From Arcuatula senhousia (taxonomy: Eukaryota; Mollusca; Bivalvia; Mytilida; Mytilidae), in contig OZ020309.1 in assembly GCA_963971305.1 (NCBI GenBank), forward strand, positions 1,233,001 through 1,297,000: a DNA stretch of 64,000 nucleotides. Reading direction: 5' to 3'. The translations under genes were made by a program, and so were the position numbers. The notes under the pieces were generated by a model. That model was not told the origin of the DNA and made no database searches. It saw only the letters and a program-made list of their open reading frames with translations. Positions 1-12,578 of this stretch are shown here, piece after piece (positions within the stretch are counted from its first letter, which is position 1; each line of letters begins with the position of its first letter).

Positions 1-3000
1 TGGTACATATACCAATAAGAATATGCACAATGCTGCACACACAAACATCAACTACACCGGTACACATGTGCTAATATCAATTAGAATACACACAATGTTT
101 TACACACAACAAAAAACACAAAACGCACATGAACAGGTAAAATTGTACTTACAACAATTAGCATACACACATTTTTTACTCAATAAACACAAAATACACA
201 AACTGGTACTCAGGACTTACACCAATAAGCATTCACACAATGCTGCACACACACACAAAACAACACACATAATACACACATCCACAATTAGGTGCAAATG
301 TAATTATACCAATTAGTATACACAAAATGGTTTAAATAAAATACATAACAAACACACACACAAACAGGTACAAATGTACTTATACCAATATATATAAAAA
401 CAATACATAACATTACCACACATATTCTAAATTCTTAAAACAGGACACAGAAACACAAACAGGTACACGTGTACTTTTACCAATTACCACACACACAATG
501 CTTCACACATACAAAAAACACACTAGTCAAAAACACAATTACAAATGTACATATATCAATAAGCATGCAAGCAATGCATAACAAATAAAAAACTAACACA
601 CATCACGCAACCACACAAATATACAATTTTAATTATACAAATTAGCATACTAACATTGTTTTACATATAAAACACAGTTACAAATAAAATTTTACCAATA
701 AGATTCAACAAAATGCTCTACACAAAAACACAGTTACACACAAACAGGTACAAATAAAAAACACAACACAAACAAACAAACATATCAAAAGCAGCACACA
801 CTAAATGGTACATATACCAATAAGAATATGCACAATGCTGCACACACAAACATCAACCACACAGGTACACATGTACTAATATCAATTAGCATACACACAT
901 TTTTTTACTCAATAAACACAAAATACACAAACTGGTACTCGGGACTAACACCATTAAGCATTCACACAATGCTGCACACACACAAAACAACACACATAAT
1001 ACACACATCCACAATTAGGTACAAATGCAATTATACCAATTAGTATACACATAATGGTTTAAATAAAATACATAACAAACTCATGCACACACAAACAGGT
1101 ACAGATGTACTTATACCAATAGACATTAAAACAATACATAACATTAACACACATATATTAAATTCTTAAAACAGGACATAGACACACACACACAGGTACA
1201 CATGTACTTTTACCAATTACCACACACACAATGCATCACACATACACAAACACACTAGTCATAAACACAATTACAAATGTACATATATCAATAAGCATGT
1301 AAGCAATGCATAACACACAAAAAACCAACACACATCACACAATCACACACAGTTACAATTTTAATTATACAAATTAGCACACTAACATTGTTTTACATAT
1401 AAAACACAGTTACAAATGAAATTTTACCAATAAGCATCAACAAAATGCTCTACACAAAAACACAGTTACACACATACAGGTACAAATAAAAAACACAACA
1501 CAAACAAACAAACATATAAAAAGCAGCACACACTAACAGGTACATATACCAATAAGAATATGCACAATGCTGCATACACAAACATCAACCACACAGGTAC
1601 ACATGTACTAATATCAATTAGCAAACACAAAATTTTTTAAACGCAACAAAAAAACACAAAACGCACACGAACAGGTAAAAATGTACTTACACCAATTAGC
1701 ATACACACATTTTTTTACTCAATAAACACAAAATACACAAACTGGTACTCGGGACTTACACCATTAAGCATTCACACAATGCTGCACACACACAAAACAA
1801 CACACATAATACACACATCCACAATTAGGTACAAATGAAATTATACCAATTAGTATACACATAATGGTTTAAATAAAATACACAACAAACTCATGCACAC
1901 ACAAACAGGTACAGATGTACTTATACCAATAGACATTAAAACAATACATAACATTAACACACATATACTAAATTCTTAAAACAGGACACAGACACACACA
2001 CAGGTACACATGTACTTTTACCAATTACCACTCACACAATGCATCACACATACACTACACAGACACACTAGTCAAAAACACAATTACAAATGTACATAAT
2101 ATCAATAAGCATGTAAGCAATGCATAACACACAAAAAACCAACACACATCACACAATCACACACAGTTACAATTTTAATTATACAAATTAGCATACTAAC
2201 ATTGCTTTATACACAAAACACACAGTTACAATGAACTAATACCAATAACTATCCACAAAATGTTTTACACAAAAACACAATTACACACAAACGGGTACAA
2301 ATAAAAATCATAACACACAAACAAACATAAAAAGCAGCACAAACTTACTGGTACCTATAACAATAAGCATATGAACAATGCTTCATACATATACATCACA
2401 CACACGGGTACACATGTGCTAATACCAATTAGCATACACACAATTTTTTTTACACACAACAAAAACACAAAACGCACACAAACAGGTAAAAATGCACTGA
2501 TTCCAATAAGCACACACACACACACACACAAACAAAAATAATACACATCTCACACACCCTCAATAGTACAAATGTACTAATAAACCAATAATCAAACACA
2601 GTTTTTACAAAATAAACACAGAACAAACACAAACAGGTACAAATGCACCTATACCAATAGGCATACACACAATGCTTTACGCAAAAATACACACATACAC
2701 ACACTTGCAAAGAGGTACAAATACACGTATAAAAATATAAAGCAAACACATGCTTTACATTAGAAAGCACAACACAAACACACACACACACACACACACA
2801 CACAGATACGAAGGTGCTTAATAGATCAATGTGCATACACATAGTGCAATACACATCACAGCATATGCATACACACACACACAAACAGGAACAAAAATGT
2901 GCTAATAAGAATAAGCATACACATGCTTAACATTAAAACCACAACACACACTTAAACGTATGTAATGTAATCCTTCAAAATAAGCATATATGCAATACTT

Positions 3001-3120
3001 CACATATAAAAATAACACACATCACACAGACACTAATAAGCAAACACTTAATGTCATTCATAAAAAAGCACACACACATACACACAAGGAGGTACAAATA
3101 TACTTATGCCAATAAGCATA
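1..3120. repeat. AC-rich higher-order satellite (732-811 bp units)
   Basis: Long tandem array, cut by the window's left edge. The phrase GGTACATATACCAATAAGAA restarts at about 1, 806 and 1538, and a diverged version restarts at 2349, giving units of about 805, 732 and 811 bp. Each unit is made of shorter degenerate subunits of the type CAGGTACAAATGTACTTATACCAATNAGCATACACACAATG. The second unit lacks one subunit of about 73 bp that units 1 and 3 share (around 92-165 in unit 1), which explains its shorter length. From about 2500 the order decays into (AC)n stretches. Small ORFs on both strands are by-products of stop-poor AC/TG repeats. Confidence 0.9.
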
Positions 3121-3964
3121 AACAAAGTTACTCATTTTGTCTTTTTGGTATACTTCTTTTTTTTTTGTATTGTCAATATTTTTGTCTGCATTGTACATTT
3201 TTTTTTTATAAACACATTAACTTTTAATTGCGTCTGAATAATTATGTTGGGCCAAAACTTAAATTGTAGTAAACCATTTGACCTTCCATGGATACTCTGT
3301 TTTTTTTCTAGCTTTATTAATTATGTCTTTTATTTCTTTGTACAAGGGAGGGTTTTGTCACAAATTTAGAAATTGAAGGTTTGTTATCAAATTGTGTTTT
3401 TTCAGTTCCACAATACATTTTTTGTAGCTTGTCTCGGTTTGAAACTTATATGTAATTGATAACGCACTAATGCTTTGCATATTTTATGTTATGTATTTTA
3501 TGAAATTGTTTTTTAAATAAAACATAATTCATTCCATTTTTTGAAAATATATTTGATAGAGATATACATGAATGTGGAAATTCCAGATAATATTTATACT
3601 TGGTGTGTTTGTTTCTTTGAAAAAATATTAAGCTAATTATTTAAATTCCTTTTTGCTTTTCTACAACAATAAGACAATTAAGTAGTTTTTTTTTTTATCA
3701 AATTCATACTATACATAAAAACGTTTTCAAAACAAATTGTATTCAAGCTCAATACAATGCATAGATGTTTTCACAATATATTTGTAAAATTAAATCTTGT
3801 TGATTTTCTGCTATAAAATGTACAATAAATATATATTTGCATCCATCATGACTACTTATTGTTTTATTGATTAATTACTCAAGCGACATTTATAAAGGGG
3901 TTGGGCGTGAAAGAGTGAGAAACCTGTTTTATCATGAGTAAAATCTATGTCTGGGGTAGTTAGT
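3121..3964. other. AT-rich intergenic DNA
   Basis: Poly-T-rich, AT-rich sequence with no ORF, RNA or repeat structure that I can support. Confidence 0.6.
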
Positions 3965-5180
3965 TTTTGTCTCTCCTGCGAAGCGGGGCAAGATATAGGT
4001 AGAAGAAAATGAGATGTGGAATAAGTGCACGCGACACAACCTACAATATAAACGTAAATTTAAAACATCCACAATGGAAAACATCCAGCAGCCTTCAATG
4101 TGACCAGCGGTCGCTGCTCGCTGTTTTTCAAATGGCCCCTGGATTGAAAATAAACTACATATAATTCAAGCCCAATCCTAAAGTGCAATGAAAAACCCTC
4201 TTCTTGACAAAAAAAAAACGATTAACATAAATTCGACTGAATACAAACAAAAGCTTTGATAAAGATTCCTGGCTTAGGACATGCACATTAAAATGTGGCG
4301 GGGTTAAACTAGTTTTTTGGCGCCAACCTTACTTTACTGACTTGACTTTCCAGTTATGTGACTTAGATAATTTTCAATACATAAAATAGCAATGGTAAGG
4401 TTTTGCGAGCACCTCCATCTCTCAATAACTATAAGTTCTAGGATAATGAAACTTGGTATGCATATTGCAAAGAAGTAGCTAAGCACAGATGCATCCCCAT
4501 CTTTTTACCTTGACCTCGATTTTTTGGTTGAGTGATTAAGACAATCTTCAATACATATAATAGCAATGTTAAGGTTTTTATCAGCACCTCCACATCTCAA
4601 GAACTATAAGTCCTAGGATAATAAAACTTGATATGCATATGCCCCAGTTTTAAACTTGTAGCTTAGCACAGTTACATCCCCATCTTTTGACCTCGACATT
4701 GATTTTCGGGTTCAATGAATTTGACAATTTCCGTTTCATAAAATAGCAATGTTATAGTTTTAAGAGATTATCAACTCTATGTGCTTATTCATCAGTGCTA
4801 AGCTGTTACATCTGCATCCTCGTTTTTAGACTTCATTTGATGTTGATTTTACATTTAAGTGATTTTGATAGTTTTCCTCGGTATTTTTGGTAATGTGAGA
4901 GCACAGGATTATATTTTTCTCAAGAAAGAAGCAGAGGTACCAATAGGGCATCCGAATGTCAAAAGTCCGAGAGAAAAGATACAAAACCAGTAAACACCAA
5001 CAAGAACGGGACAAAACAGACAACATGTAAAACATGGCAACACAAAATAACTGAATATCAATCAACAACGCGAACTCCAGTCGAAACAAGAGTGAACTCA
5101 GGTGCTCATAAGAATTTATGAATTAATACTTTATTCCGGTGGTGCCGATAGGTATGACATACTTTAGTGTTTACTCTTGT
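3965..5180 (-). mobile_element. Non-autonomous element with ~172 bp internal repeats (family P), minus orientation
   Basis: Read on the minus strand it begins with ACAAGAGTAAACACTAAAGT (around 5181) and ends with a CGCTTCGCAGGAGAGACAAAA-type terminus (around 3965). The plus-strand element at 34131-35239 has the same ends. Between them lie about two and a half degenerate copies of a ~172 bp unit (about 4385-4780) containing the reverse complement of AAGGTCAAGGTCAAAAGATG. No coding capacity. A copy of another dispersed repeat sits inside at about 4920-5110. It resembles Helitron/HINE-type elements with internal tandem repeats, but its class is not proven. Confidence 0.6.
4920..5110 (-). repeat. 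Dispersed repeat family M copy
   Basis: On the minus strand this reads as a ~190 bp block ending in a TCGGACTTTTGACATTCGGATGCCC-like phrase followed by a TTGGTACC phrase. Related blocks occur at about 8395-8510, 19950-20060, 26600-26740, 28290-28480 (minus), 28690-28860, 51890-52090 and 52570-53160. It is a short interspersed element of unknown class. No pol III boxes were recognised. Confidence 0.55.
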
Positions 5181-6476
5181 TGCTTAGTTTTGATCATGTG
5201 TGTTTATGAAAAAAAGTTAGGTAGAGTTTCTATTTATCTGGTGTAAAAACCTCAGCTCCAACTACAAGTCTACTCGTTAAACAAAAATATTTCTTTGTGG
5301 TGCGCCCCGCCCCAAATAAATAAATGGTTCGTGACTCGGGTTAAAAAAAAAGGTAACTCCAATTTTTATTGAAAGAAAATAAAAATATTTTCAATAAACC
5401 TGAACGAATTTCATAAATAACCAAAAAAAAAAAAAAAAAAAAAAAAAAAAGATTGAAAAAAAAACAGCCTCAGAAGAATATAGAAGGCAATTTTATTTGG
5501 TAAAATGTGGTAATTGCATATTAGAATCAAGTACATTTACAAATTTCTGCTGATTAAAGTACAGTTGATAACGTTAAAAAGCAGGTAGCTAGAGAGAAAT
5601 GCATAGAGCATAGAGCCAGTAAACATTCAAACCAAATCTGTTAATTCTTGACAGAAAATAATATAATGTTTGATGTTTGAATAAGATTTTACAGGAAATT
5701 GGAAGCTTTATAGTGTAAGGCGTTTCGAAACTCAAAGATTTGTTAACAAGTTATTGAATTGTAAGTTTGACTAACCAATGATAGTACAAATAAATTGTTA
5801 GAATACGATTTTTCTCTTTTGACCTGAGTTAATATTTCTGATTGCGGTTTGGTTGTTGTGTGTGTGTTTTTGTGGGGAGCGTCTAAATACCGCATAGCCC
5901 GGCTAAGTGCACTTAGCCCCCAAATTTGCACTTAGCCCTATAAAATAATGTTTTAGTGTTACCAAAATTGGCATATACCCTTCCAATTATTATAAATAAC
6001 CAAAGTCGAAAGTTTTGTAAAGGTATTTTTATCGGTTTTTGAGTTAAAGAGAATTTCTTAAAATCCTTTGATCTGCCCCTTGTGCATGTAAGTCCAATAC
6101 AAAGGTACACTTAATAGATATTTATATCATCTGTTATATCATTCGATGTAAAAGAAAGATAAATTTTGTACAATTATTTAAATATAAATATGTATTTTCA
6201 AGAAAATGTTTTATCTTATTAATAGGCGTTGTGATCAATGCAGCAAGCCGGATATTTTGAAATCGTATATTAGGTGTCAACTAATTATCAGGTTCTGGTA
6301 ATTGTGATCTTGACATTTATGATCAGAAACGAATAAACAATAAAGTAGTGATATTTTTAATTATTTTTAAAGGGATTCATAAAACACAACAAGATAAATT
6401 GCACAAAACAAAACAAATAAAAAGTAAGACGAATATACGAGATCAGTTGACTAGAATCTTGGTTTTGTACGGTTTT
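5181..6476. other. AT-rich spacer with a poly-A tract
   Basis: There is no supported gene. An uninterrupted A run of about 28 bases lies near 5422-5450. The remainder is unstructured AT-rich sequence with short spurious ORFs. Confidence 0.6.
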
Positions 6477-7512
6477 CTATGGAACGCCCTAGCTGTCATA
6501 TATTAGTTAGACATAAAATGTAATGTAAAACATCAAAACGTACAGTTAATCTATCATGACGTTGAGTCAAGATATCATAATGTTGAGTCCAGCTTATATG
6601 ACGTTGTGTCAAGATTTCATGATGTTAATCCTAGATTGTATGCGGCTGTGTCAAGATATCATGATGTTTTGTTTAAATATACCGATGTAATGTCCAGTTT
6701 CCCAATCGACATGCTAATTTGATTCAATGCATTTTACAAACTACACAATATAAGGCTTAAACACAAAGAAGAAAAGCTTAATAAACTGATGATACGGTTG
6801 TAAATGTGGATGGTAATGTTAAACAATAAAACGTAATGTTAAGATATCGTGATGTTGAGTCATGAAAGCGCAATGCTGAGTTCAGATATAAAAATGTTAT
6901 GCCGAATCTTCATGACGATATGCTCATTAATAAAATGCCTTTTAAGAATAACAAAATGTAAAGCTTAATCAGAAAGAAGTAAAGCTTAAAAAACTAATGG
7001 CATGGTGGAAAAATAGATTGTATAGTAAAAAAACACAGAATTGGAGGTTGAAAAGCGTGGTGTTGTGTCAAGACAGCAAGAAGTTACGTCCAAATGTTGT
7101 GATGATGAGTTCTGATACAAAGATGTAAGGCAAACTCTTCCTGACGACATGTTCATTTGATAAAACGCCTTTTACAAATTACAAAATTTAAAGCTTAAAC
7201 AGGAAAAAGAAAAGTTAAACATACTGATCGTACGGTTGTAAATGTAGATTGTAATGTTCAACAACAAAACGTGATGTTAAGATATCGTGGTGTTGAGTCA
7301 AGAAAGCGTAATGTTTAGTTCAGATATAAAGGTGTTATGCCGAATCTTCATGACGATATGCTCGTTAATAAAATGTCTTTTACAAATTACAAAACGTAAA
7401 GCTTAATCAGAATGAAGTAAAGTTTAATTAACTAATGACATGGTTGAAATTGTACAATGTAGGTTGTAATGTACTACATCAGAACTAGAGGTTGAGATAT
7501 CGTGTTGTTAAG
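6477..7512 (+). repeat. Left inverted arm of the foldback element
   Basis: This arm is complementary to about 10927-11895. Successive subunits repeat the order: GATATCGTGATGTTGAGTCA, an ATGTTATGCCGAATCTTCAT phrase, a TTAATAAAATG phrase, then an AAAGCTTAA phrase. The subunits start near 6840, 7050 and 7265. Confidence 0.85.
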
Positions 7513-8509
7513 TCCGAACGTCATGATGATTCTGAATTGAATTGTTTGTTGCTATTCAGTTGGGGGGTGGTACGGTTTTATAATCGTTTGAATCTTTACA
7601 TCAGTCCATTAATGATTCTCAGCGAGTGTTCTATAGAGAGTTCCTTTACCGTTCGTTTATTCTTGTTGTCTTTTGTTTAAGGTTCTCTCTGTTGAATTAA
7701 ACACTGATTGATTTTCATTTTTATTGTGTTTTTTATTTTTTTGTGCTATGTCTTGGATTATGATAGGGGGAGGTTGGGCCCAAAAGGCTGGTTTTACATC
7801 GCCACGTTTTAAATGTGCCTGTCCTAAGCCGGGAATCTTTTGCTTTTGTTTGTCCTTGTCGTTTTTCATGTTTTTCATGTTTTGTGTTCCTTGTTTAAGA
7901 GGGGGTCTATCTTTCCAGGAATGGATTTGAATTATGTACATTTTATTTAGACCCTGGGCCGATTGCAAAACTGCTGCAAGCAGCGCCTACTGGCCTTTTT
8001 GAAGGCTGCTGGCAGTTTTTCATTGTGGTTGTTTTATGACGCCTGCAACATGTTGCAGAAGCGACATATAGGGGTTACTTTGGCACCATCCGTCGTATTG
8101 CGTCGTCCTGCGGCGTCACAAAAATTACCGTCACAGTTTTCCAGGCAACTACACATGTACATGCCACAGTTTCTTGATATTTGGTATGTAGCTTCATATA
8201 TATGTACGACTATTGATATGTATAAGGTATAAAACGATTTCATGCCCGAAAAATTGCTACTTCCTGTTTACCGAATGTTTTAAGACGCAGGCGACATACG
8301 TCTCCCATGGAAGACCGCCATTCTAGTTTTTCTAAATTACCGCTTGTTATGTGAGCTGTGTCGCGTACAGCTATTCCACATCTCATTAATTACTATTACG
8401 TTGTCTGTTTATTCGTGCTGTTATCGTTTGAGTTTACTGATGTTGTCTTTGCCCACTCGGACGTTTAACATTCTAATGCCCTGTTGATACTTCTATGTTT
8501 CTCAATTAT

Positions 8510-8960
8510 ACCCCTGCTTCAAAGAAAAAGGGGGCGTCTGTCCTTTCGTCCATCCATCTGTCCGTTCGCAACATAACTTTTATTAACAGTTTTCTCAGAA
8601 GCTACTTATCACAGTGATTTGAAATTTGGTATATGGCTTCAGTATGATGTTCTTATTGCAAATAACGAAATTAGGTTTTTCGAAAATCTACTTCCTGTTT
8701 AGCTACTTCGTCAACTTTCAACATTGCTGGTCAATTGTTGAAAGGTTTCGTACTAGTTTTCTTGACTACTATTCATCACAGGGACTAAATATTTGGTATA
8801 TGACTTCAGTATAAGATCCTCTATTATGAGTACCCAAATTAGGTCTGTCAGATATCGACTTCCTGTTTAATTTTCAACATGACCTGTCAAGTGCTAAAAA
8901 AATCGTAACAGTTTGATTGGCAATTATAATCATTACAGGGAATCGATATACTTAATGTGG
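8510..8960 (-). repeat. Tandem-repeat element fragment inside the foldback core
   Basis: Two or three degenerate ~165 bp units contain phrases such as ATTTGGTATATG(G/A)CTTCAGTAT and TACTTCCTGTTTA. The related family at 26870-27960 shows the same phrases in the opposite orientation (CAGGAAGTAGGT, TACCAAATATCAA). The GGGGGCGTCTGTCC start corresponds to the GGACGGACGCCC end there. It is non-coding. Confidence 0.55.
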
Positions 8961-9570
8961 ACAGAGACCACATTAAATTTTCCCTCTTTGTTCAATAAAA
9001 GAAAATTTCAATTTAAAAAAAAATGCACCTGCTCAAACCAAATAATTTTAAACACACTTTCTTATTACCACAATTGCAAAAAAATAATCACAATTGCAAA
9101 AAAAATAATGCAACAAATTCCCCCATCACAGATACATGTACCAAACTTTTTTGACAGTTGAAAATTCTGGGGTCCTAGAGAAGATAAAATCTGAGAGCTT
9201 CCGAAAAGCAAAAGTCCCCCCTTTTTGTGCAATAAAGAGCTACCTTTCCCGATTGAATATGAATTTTTAAGGACTTCATTAAATTTCTTCATTACTCTGA
9301 CTTCAATTTGAGACCAAAATCAACCTCTAAAAGTGAATAGAACACATACACTCATAGGTACTATTTTTAATAGAACTATATTTTAATTTTAATAGAATAT
9401 CTATAAAATCTGTCACAAGTTAAAGCGTATTCCATGTAAGATCATGTAATTGCATCAGTTTTTATGATGTCTGCATATTTGGAAAGATGCCCTTTTCTAG
9501 CAGGCGAATATATTTGAATGGAGTGGGTAAAACAATTTCTGGGTCGCACATCTGTACCCTAAAATACCTG

Positions 9571-10062
9571 CATTTTTATACTTTTGATTTATACAATAAA
9601 AACAATTTTAAATAAAGGAAAGCTTTAGATGTTCAGATGTATAGCTAATTAAGCTCTACAGTGTCCAATTAGTCGAAGTTGTCAGATGACTCCTAAAAGG
9701 GCGTCGCGGCCACTGAAATTGTCAAAATATTTATTTTGCACCTTGTTCACTGTGCATGTAAAGATAAATATGCCCGCAAATTCTCGAAACATGTCACAAC
9801 ACATTGCTCTGTACGAGACTTCATTTTTATACTTTTGATTTTTACAATAAAAACAATTTTAAATAAAGGAAAGCTTTACATGTTCAGATGAACAGCTAAT
9901 TAAGCTCTACAAAAGTGTCCAATTAGTCGAAGTCGTCAGATGACCCCTTAAAAGGAGTCGCGGCCACTGAAACTATCAAAATAGTTAGTTCGCACGTTGT
10001 TCACAGTGCATGTAAAAATAAATATGCCAGCGAATTCTCGAAACATGTCCACAACACATTTC
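9571..10062. repeat. Direct tandem duplication, 261 bp unit
   Basis: The block from 9571 to about 9811 (TTTTTATACTTTTGATTT, later AGGAAAGCTTTA, GTCCAATTAGTCGAAGT, TCGCGGCCACTGAAA) recurs with offset 261 at 9832-10062. There are scattered substitutions and small indels. No coding function is seen. Confidence 0.85.
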
Positions 10063-10926
10063 CCCATAGTTTTTTTTCCACAATTGTAACTAGTCCATTG
10101 GATAAGTAGCGATAAACTTGCCCTTCCATATGAGCCCATGCGGATCACGGGTGGCAAAAGAATAGATTGATCGCAGCAGCGCTTTTCTTGTCGTAAAATG
10201 CTACTAAATCGTGCTCACTACCCTAACATTTCCGTCCGACCGTTTTTTCGATCGCATCTGTAACTGGGATGTTTGCCCCTGATGATTGAATGGGCTGATG
10301 GTGTCAGGCCATGATCGCTTTACTATAGTAATAGGTTGTGTTCCAGACACTATTCCACATCTCATTATCTTCTAGTGATAAAAAAAATCATTTTTGTACA
10401 AATTTTCATCTGATTCCATAAAGGGATTTAGCAGTCAACCTTACAAAAACCAAACAGAAAAGTATTGGAGGATACAGAAGTCTGATTTTCTCCTCTGAAT
10501 GATTTCAAAATACAAATATAGTTATTCATAAACATCAACGTCTGTGTTCATTAATATGTCTCGTTAAATTCAATTAGTAGGTCTGGATGAGTGGCGCTTA
10601 TATAATCAGACAGACAGCATGCACTGTATAGACCCCAAAATTAGATTTGCTAGAAGGAAAAAATTACATTTGCTCAAGCAAATAAAAAAATGCAGTGGAC
10701 AGTCTATTAGTCAACATTTTAAAAGACACCCCCCATTACATGTTCTCTACACGTGCCGATGTTTAAGAAGCAGAGAGGTACAATGGGGCATTCAAATGTT
10801 AACTGTCCGGAAAAAAAAACATAATAACAGCTCGAAAAGACACACCGCACTCCCCCGAAAGAAAATGAATAGCAATTAACATCAATTCAGAAACTTTTTT
10901 TTTAACTCGTCATCTTAATTGACTTA

Positions 10927-11895
10927 ATTATAACAACACGATATCTCAATCTCTTTACTTCTTTCTATCTAAGCTTTACATTTTGTAATTTGTAAAAGAC
11001 ATTTTATTAACGAGCATATCATCATGATTCTGCATAACATCTTTATATCTGAACTAAACATTACGCTTTCTTGACTCAACACCACGATATCTTAACATCA
11101 CGTTTTGTTGTTTAACATTACAATCTACATTTACAACCGTACGATCAGTATGTTTAACTTTTCCTTTTCCCGTTTAAGCTTTAAATTTTGTAATTTGTAA
11201 AAGGCGTTTTATCAAATGAACATGTCGTCAGGAAGAGTTTGCATTACATCTTTGTATCAGAACTCATCATCACAACATTTGGACGTAACTTCTTGCTGTC
11301 TTGACACAACACCACGCTTTTCAACCTCCAATTCTGTGTTTTTTTACTATACAATCTATTTTTCCACCATGCCATTAGTTTTTTAAGCTTTACTTCTTTC
11401 TGATTAAGCTTTACATTTTGTTATTCTTAAAAGGCATTTTATTAATGAGCATATCGTCATGAAGATTCGGCATAACATTTTTATATCTGAACTCAGCATT
11501 GCGCTTTCATGACTCAACATCACGATATCTTAACATTACGTTTTGTTGTTTAACATTACCATCCACATTTACAACTGCACCATCAGTTTATTTAACGTTA
11601 CCTCCTTTTGTTCAAGTCTTACATTGTGTAGTTTGTAAAATGCATTTTATCAGATTAGCATGTCGATTGGGAAACTGGACATTACATCGGTATATTTAAA
11701 CAAAACATCATGATATCTTGACACAGCCGCATACAATCTAGGATTAACATCATGAAATCTTGACACAACGTCATATAAGCTGGACTCAACATCATGCTAT
11801 CTTGACTCAACGTCATGATAGATTAACTGTACGTTTTGATGTTTTACATTACATTTTATGTCTAACTAATATATGACAGCTAGGGCGTTCCATAG
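10927..11895 (-). repeat. Right inverted arm of the foldback element
   Basis: This is the reverse complement of the left arm. It has a few substitutions and lacks the segment matching about 7425-7490. Confidence 0.85.
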
Positions 11896-12578
11896 TTTTC
11901 CCTTGGTCTGCTTTTGTGGTATAGTTTTTCTACAAAACTAGCAGTTCTGAGTCTAAATTTTCAGGGAGTATTTGATTTTAGAAGTTTAACATTTGAGTCT
12001 GCCAAAAGTCTGTTGAAAGCTTGGTGTCTTGTCCATAATTGAAACGAACAAAGTAAACATTTTTTTTTCATTACAAGTATACATCAACAACAAATAACTG
12101 TATTTCACCTCGTATAAAACGCATGTGAGGTATATATTGCAGGACAAAAACGCAAAAAAACAAGAGGCTCCCAAGAGCCTGAATCGCTCACCTGAACTAC
12201 ACAGATACATATATTTGTAGATATTATTGTGTTTAACCATACGCGATTTAAATTTATGAAATATCTTGGTTAGTTTTCAAGATATTGGGCTTAATAAGTG
12301 CAAATTTGGCAAAAATTAGGAAAAAGAACAATAACTCCCACATCAGCAGTCAGATCTTTTCCGAAATTGCAGGACAGGTAGATCTTATTATGCTGATCAC
12401 TTTTGATTCTTGCTTAATTTTGATATCTGAAACCAGTTTTGAGTTATTAGCAAAAAAAAAATGAAATTTGCCCCTATGTTCTATTTTTAGCCATGGTGGC
12501 CATGTTTTTTTACGAATCAAAAATCTGAACGATAGAGTTGTAGCATATAAGCTATCAAACAGTGTGCCATGTTAAGAT

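Larger units (their letters stand above)
6477..11895. mobile_element. Foldback-type transposable element with ~1 kb inverted arms
   Basis: The left end CTATGGAACGCCCTAGCTGT at 6477 is matched by its reverse complement ending at 11895. The match continues for about 1 kb: left arm 6477-7512, right arm about 10927-11895. The arms are built of ~210 bp subrepeats carrying phrases such as GTTAAGATATCGTGATGTTG. The right arm lacks roughly 70 bp present around 7425-7490. Both ends are flanked by TTTT, a possible but weak target duplication. The ~3.4 kb core holds other dispersed repeats and a 261 bp tandem duplication, but no recognisable transposase. It fits a non-autonomous foldback element. Confidence 0.85.

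Noticed and set aside
1..1043. 97- and 71-codon ORFs in the AC satellite, and 144-codon Cys/Val-rich ORF at 2450-2884
   Set aside because: Products of (AC)n/(TG)n repeats. No conservation between satellite units beyond the repeat itself.
7657..8243. Short ORFs on both strands in the foldback core
   Set aside because: Located in dispersed repeats with no domain. Overlapping frames on opposite strands are of similar length.
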